A stretch of 5,144 nt of DNA from Planctomycetota bacterium (GTDB lineage Bacteria; Planctomycetota; Phycisphaerae; Sedimentisphaerales; SM23-30), in the NCBI GenBank assembly GCA_029573975.1, contig JAKQBU010000264.1, forward strand, positions 1 to 5,144, given 5' to 3'. The notes under the pieces are model-generated. The model saw only the letters and a program-made list of their open reading frames with translations. It ran no database searches and had not been told where the DNA came from. The position numbers and the translations under genes are program-made. Of this stretch, positions 5,024 to 5,144 are shown piece after piece. Numbering within the stretch: position 1 is the stretch's first letter; the number at the start of each line of letters is the position of its first letter.

Positions 5024-5051
5024 ATGGTATCCACCGCCTATCGCCTGTCAA
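5024..5051 (-). promoter_or_regulatory. possible promoter of the ModE-like gene
   Basis: On the minus strand a perfect TTGACA (plus 5051-5046) is followed after 16 bp by TACCAT (5029-5024), a weak -10 box. The start would fall around 5018-5016, at the ATG (5015), implying a leaderless or nearly leaderless mRNA. That agrees with the lack of a properly spaced ribosome site. The weak -10 box keeps the confidence low. Confidence 0.4.
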
Positions 5052-5083
5052 GCAAACTCTCCCCCGCCATCCCCCCAATGTAG

Positions 5084-5102
5084 CACAAGCGTCTCGCTTG
5101 TG
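5084..5102. repeat. perfect hairpin, candidate dispersed palindromic element
   Basis: CACAAGCG (5084-5091) and CGCTTGTG (5095-5102) are perfect 8-bp arms around TCT. No T-run follows on either strand, so it is not a standard terminator. Its form, a TAGC-type lead-in and a compact GC-containing stem with a three-base loop in intergenic DNA, resembles REP-like dispersed repeats. It lies about 70 bp upstream of the ModE-like ATG, beyond the predicted -35 box. Confidence 0.5.
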
Positions 5103-5115
5103 AATAAATTTATTC
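5102..5115. repeat. 14-bp AT-rich palindrome abutting the hairpin
   Basis: GAATAAATTTATTC is a perfect 14-bp palindrome sharing its first G with the end of the preceding hairpin. It could be a transcription-factor site, or an AT-rich target next to an inserted REP-like element. It lies about 90-100 bp upstream of the ModE-like start codon. Confidence 0.4.
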
Positions 5116-5144
5116 TCTCACCCGGAACGATCGACATACTCCCG

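Noticed and set aside
1..5144. CRISPR array, insertion sequence or transposase
   Set aside because: No regularly spaced direct repeats and no transposase or integrase motifs are visible on either strand.

Overview
The window looks like chromosomal DNA from a GC-rich bacterium, most likely a planctomycete of the Phycisphaerae type. This is inferred mainly from the HEAT-repeat lipoprotein with its characteristic C-terminal tail (an LTGRDF.YD..EW..WL pattern), the short zinc alcohol dehydrogenase beside it, and the style of the alpha/beta hydrolase at the left edge. No rRNA or other decisive marker is present, so the assignment is tentative.

Layout: (a) 1-429, the 3' part of an alpha/beta hydrolase gene. 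(b) 430-1800, a visibly AT-richer segment carrying a two-gene cassette: an XRE-family repressor-like protein followed by an ImmA/IrrE-family zinc peptidase. The cassette is driven by a near-consensus sigma-70 promoter whose -10 box lies inside a 19-bp palindrome, a convincing candidate autoregulatory operator. (c) 1801-4361, a GC-rich three-gene operon with its own promoter: a HEAT-repeat lipoprotein, a zinc-dependent medium-chain dehydrogenase, and a PgeF/YfiH (laccase-domain) protein. (d) 4398-4479, tRNA-Leu(UAG) on the minus strand, convergent with the operon. (e) 4480-4646, a gene-free stretch with two short inverted repeats. (f) 4647-5015, a minus-strand ModE-type regulator consisting of a DNA-binding domain only. 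(g) 5016-5144, its upstream region, with a TTGACA box and two abutting palindromes.

The most interesting unit is the XRE/ImmA-IrrE pair. Proteins of these families form stress-triggered switches (ImmR/ImmA of ICEBs1, DdrO/IrrE of Deinococcus) in which the peptidase inactivates the repressor by cleavage. Here the pair stands alone, without recognisable mobile-element genes, in a segment of different base composition, and its operator has the same TTAT-N9-ATAA layout as the Deinococcus radiation/desiccation response motif. What it controls besides itself cannot be seen in this window. The remaining genes look like ordinary chromosomal functions: envelope protein, redox enzyme, peptidoglycan quality control, tRNA, and a molybdate-type regulator without its ligand domain.
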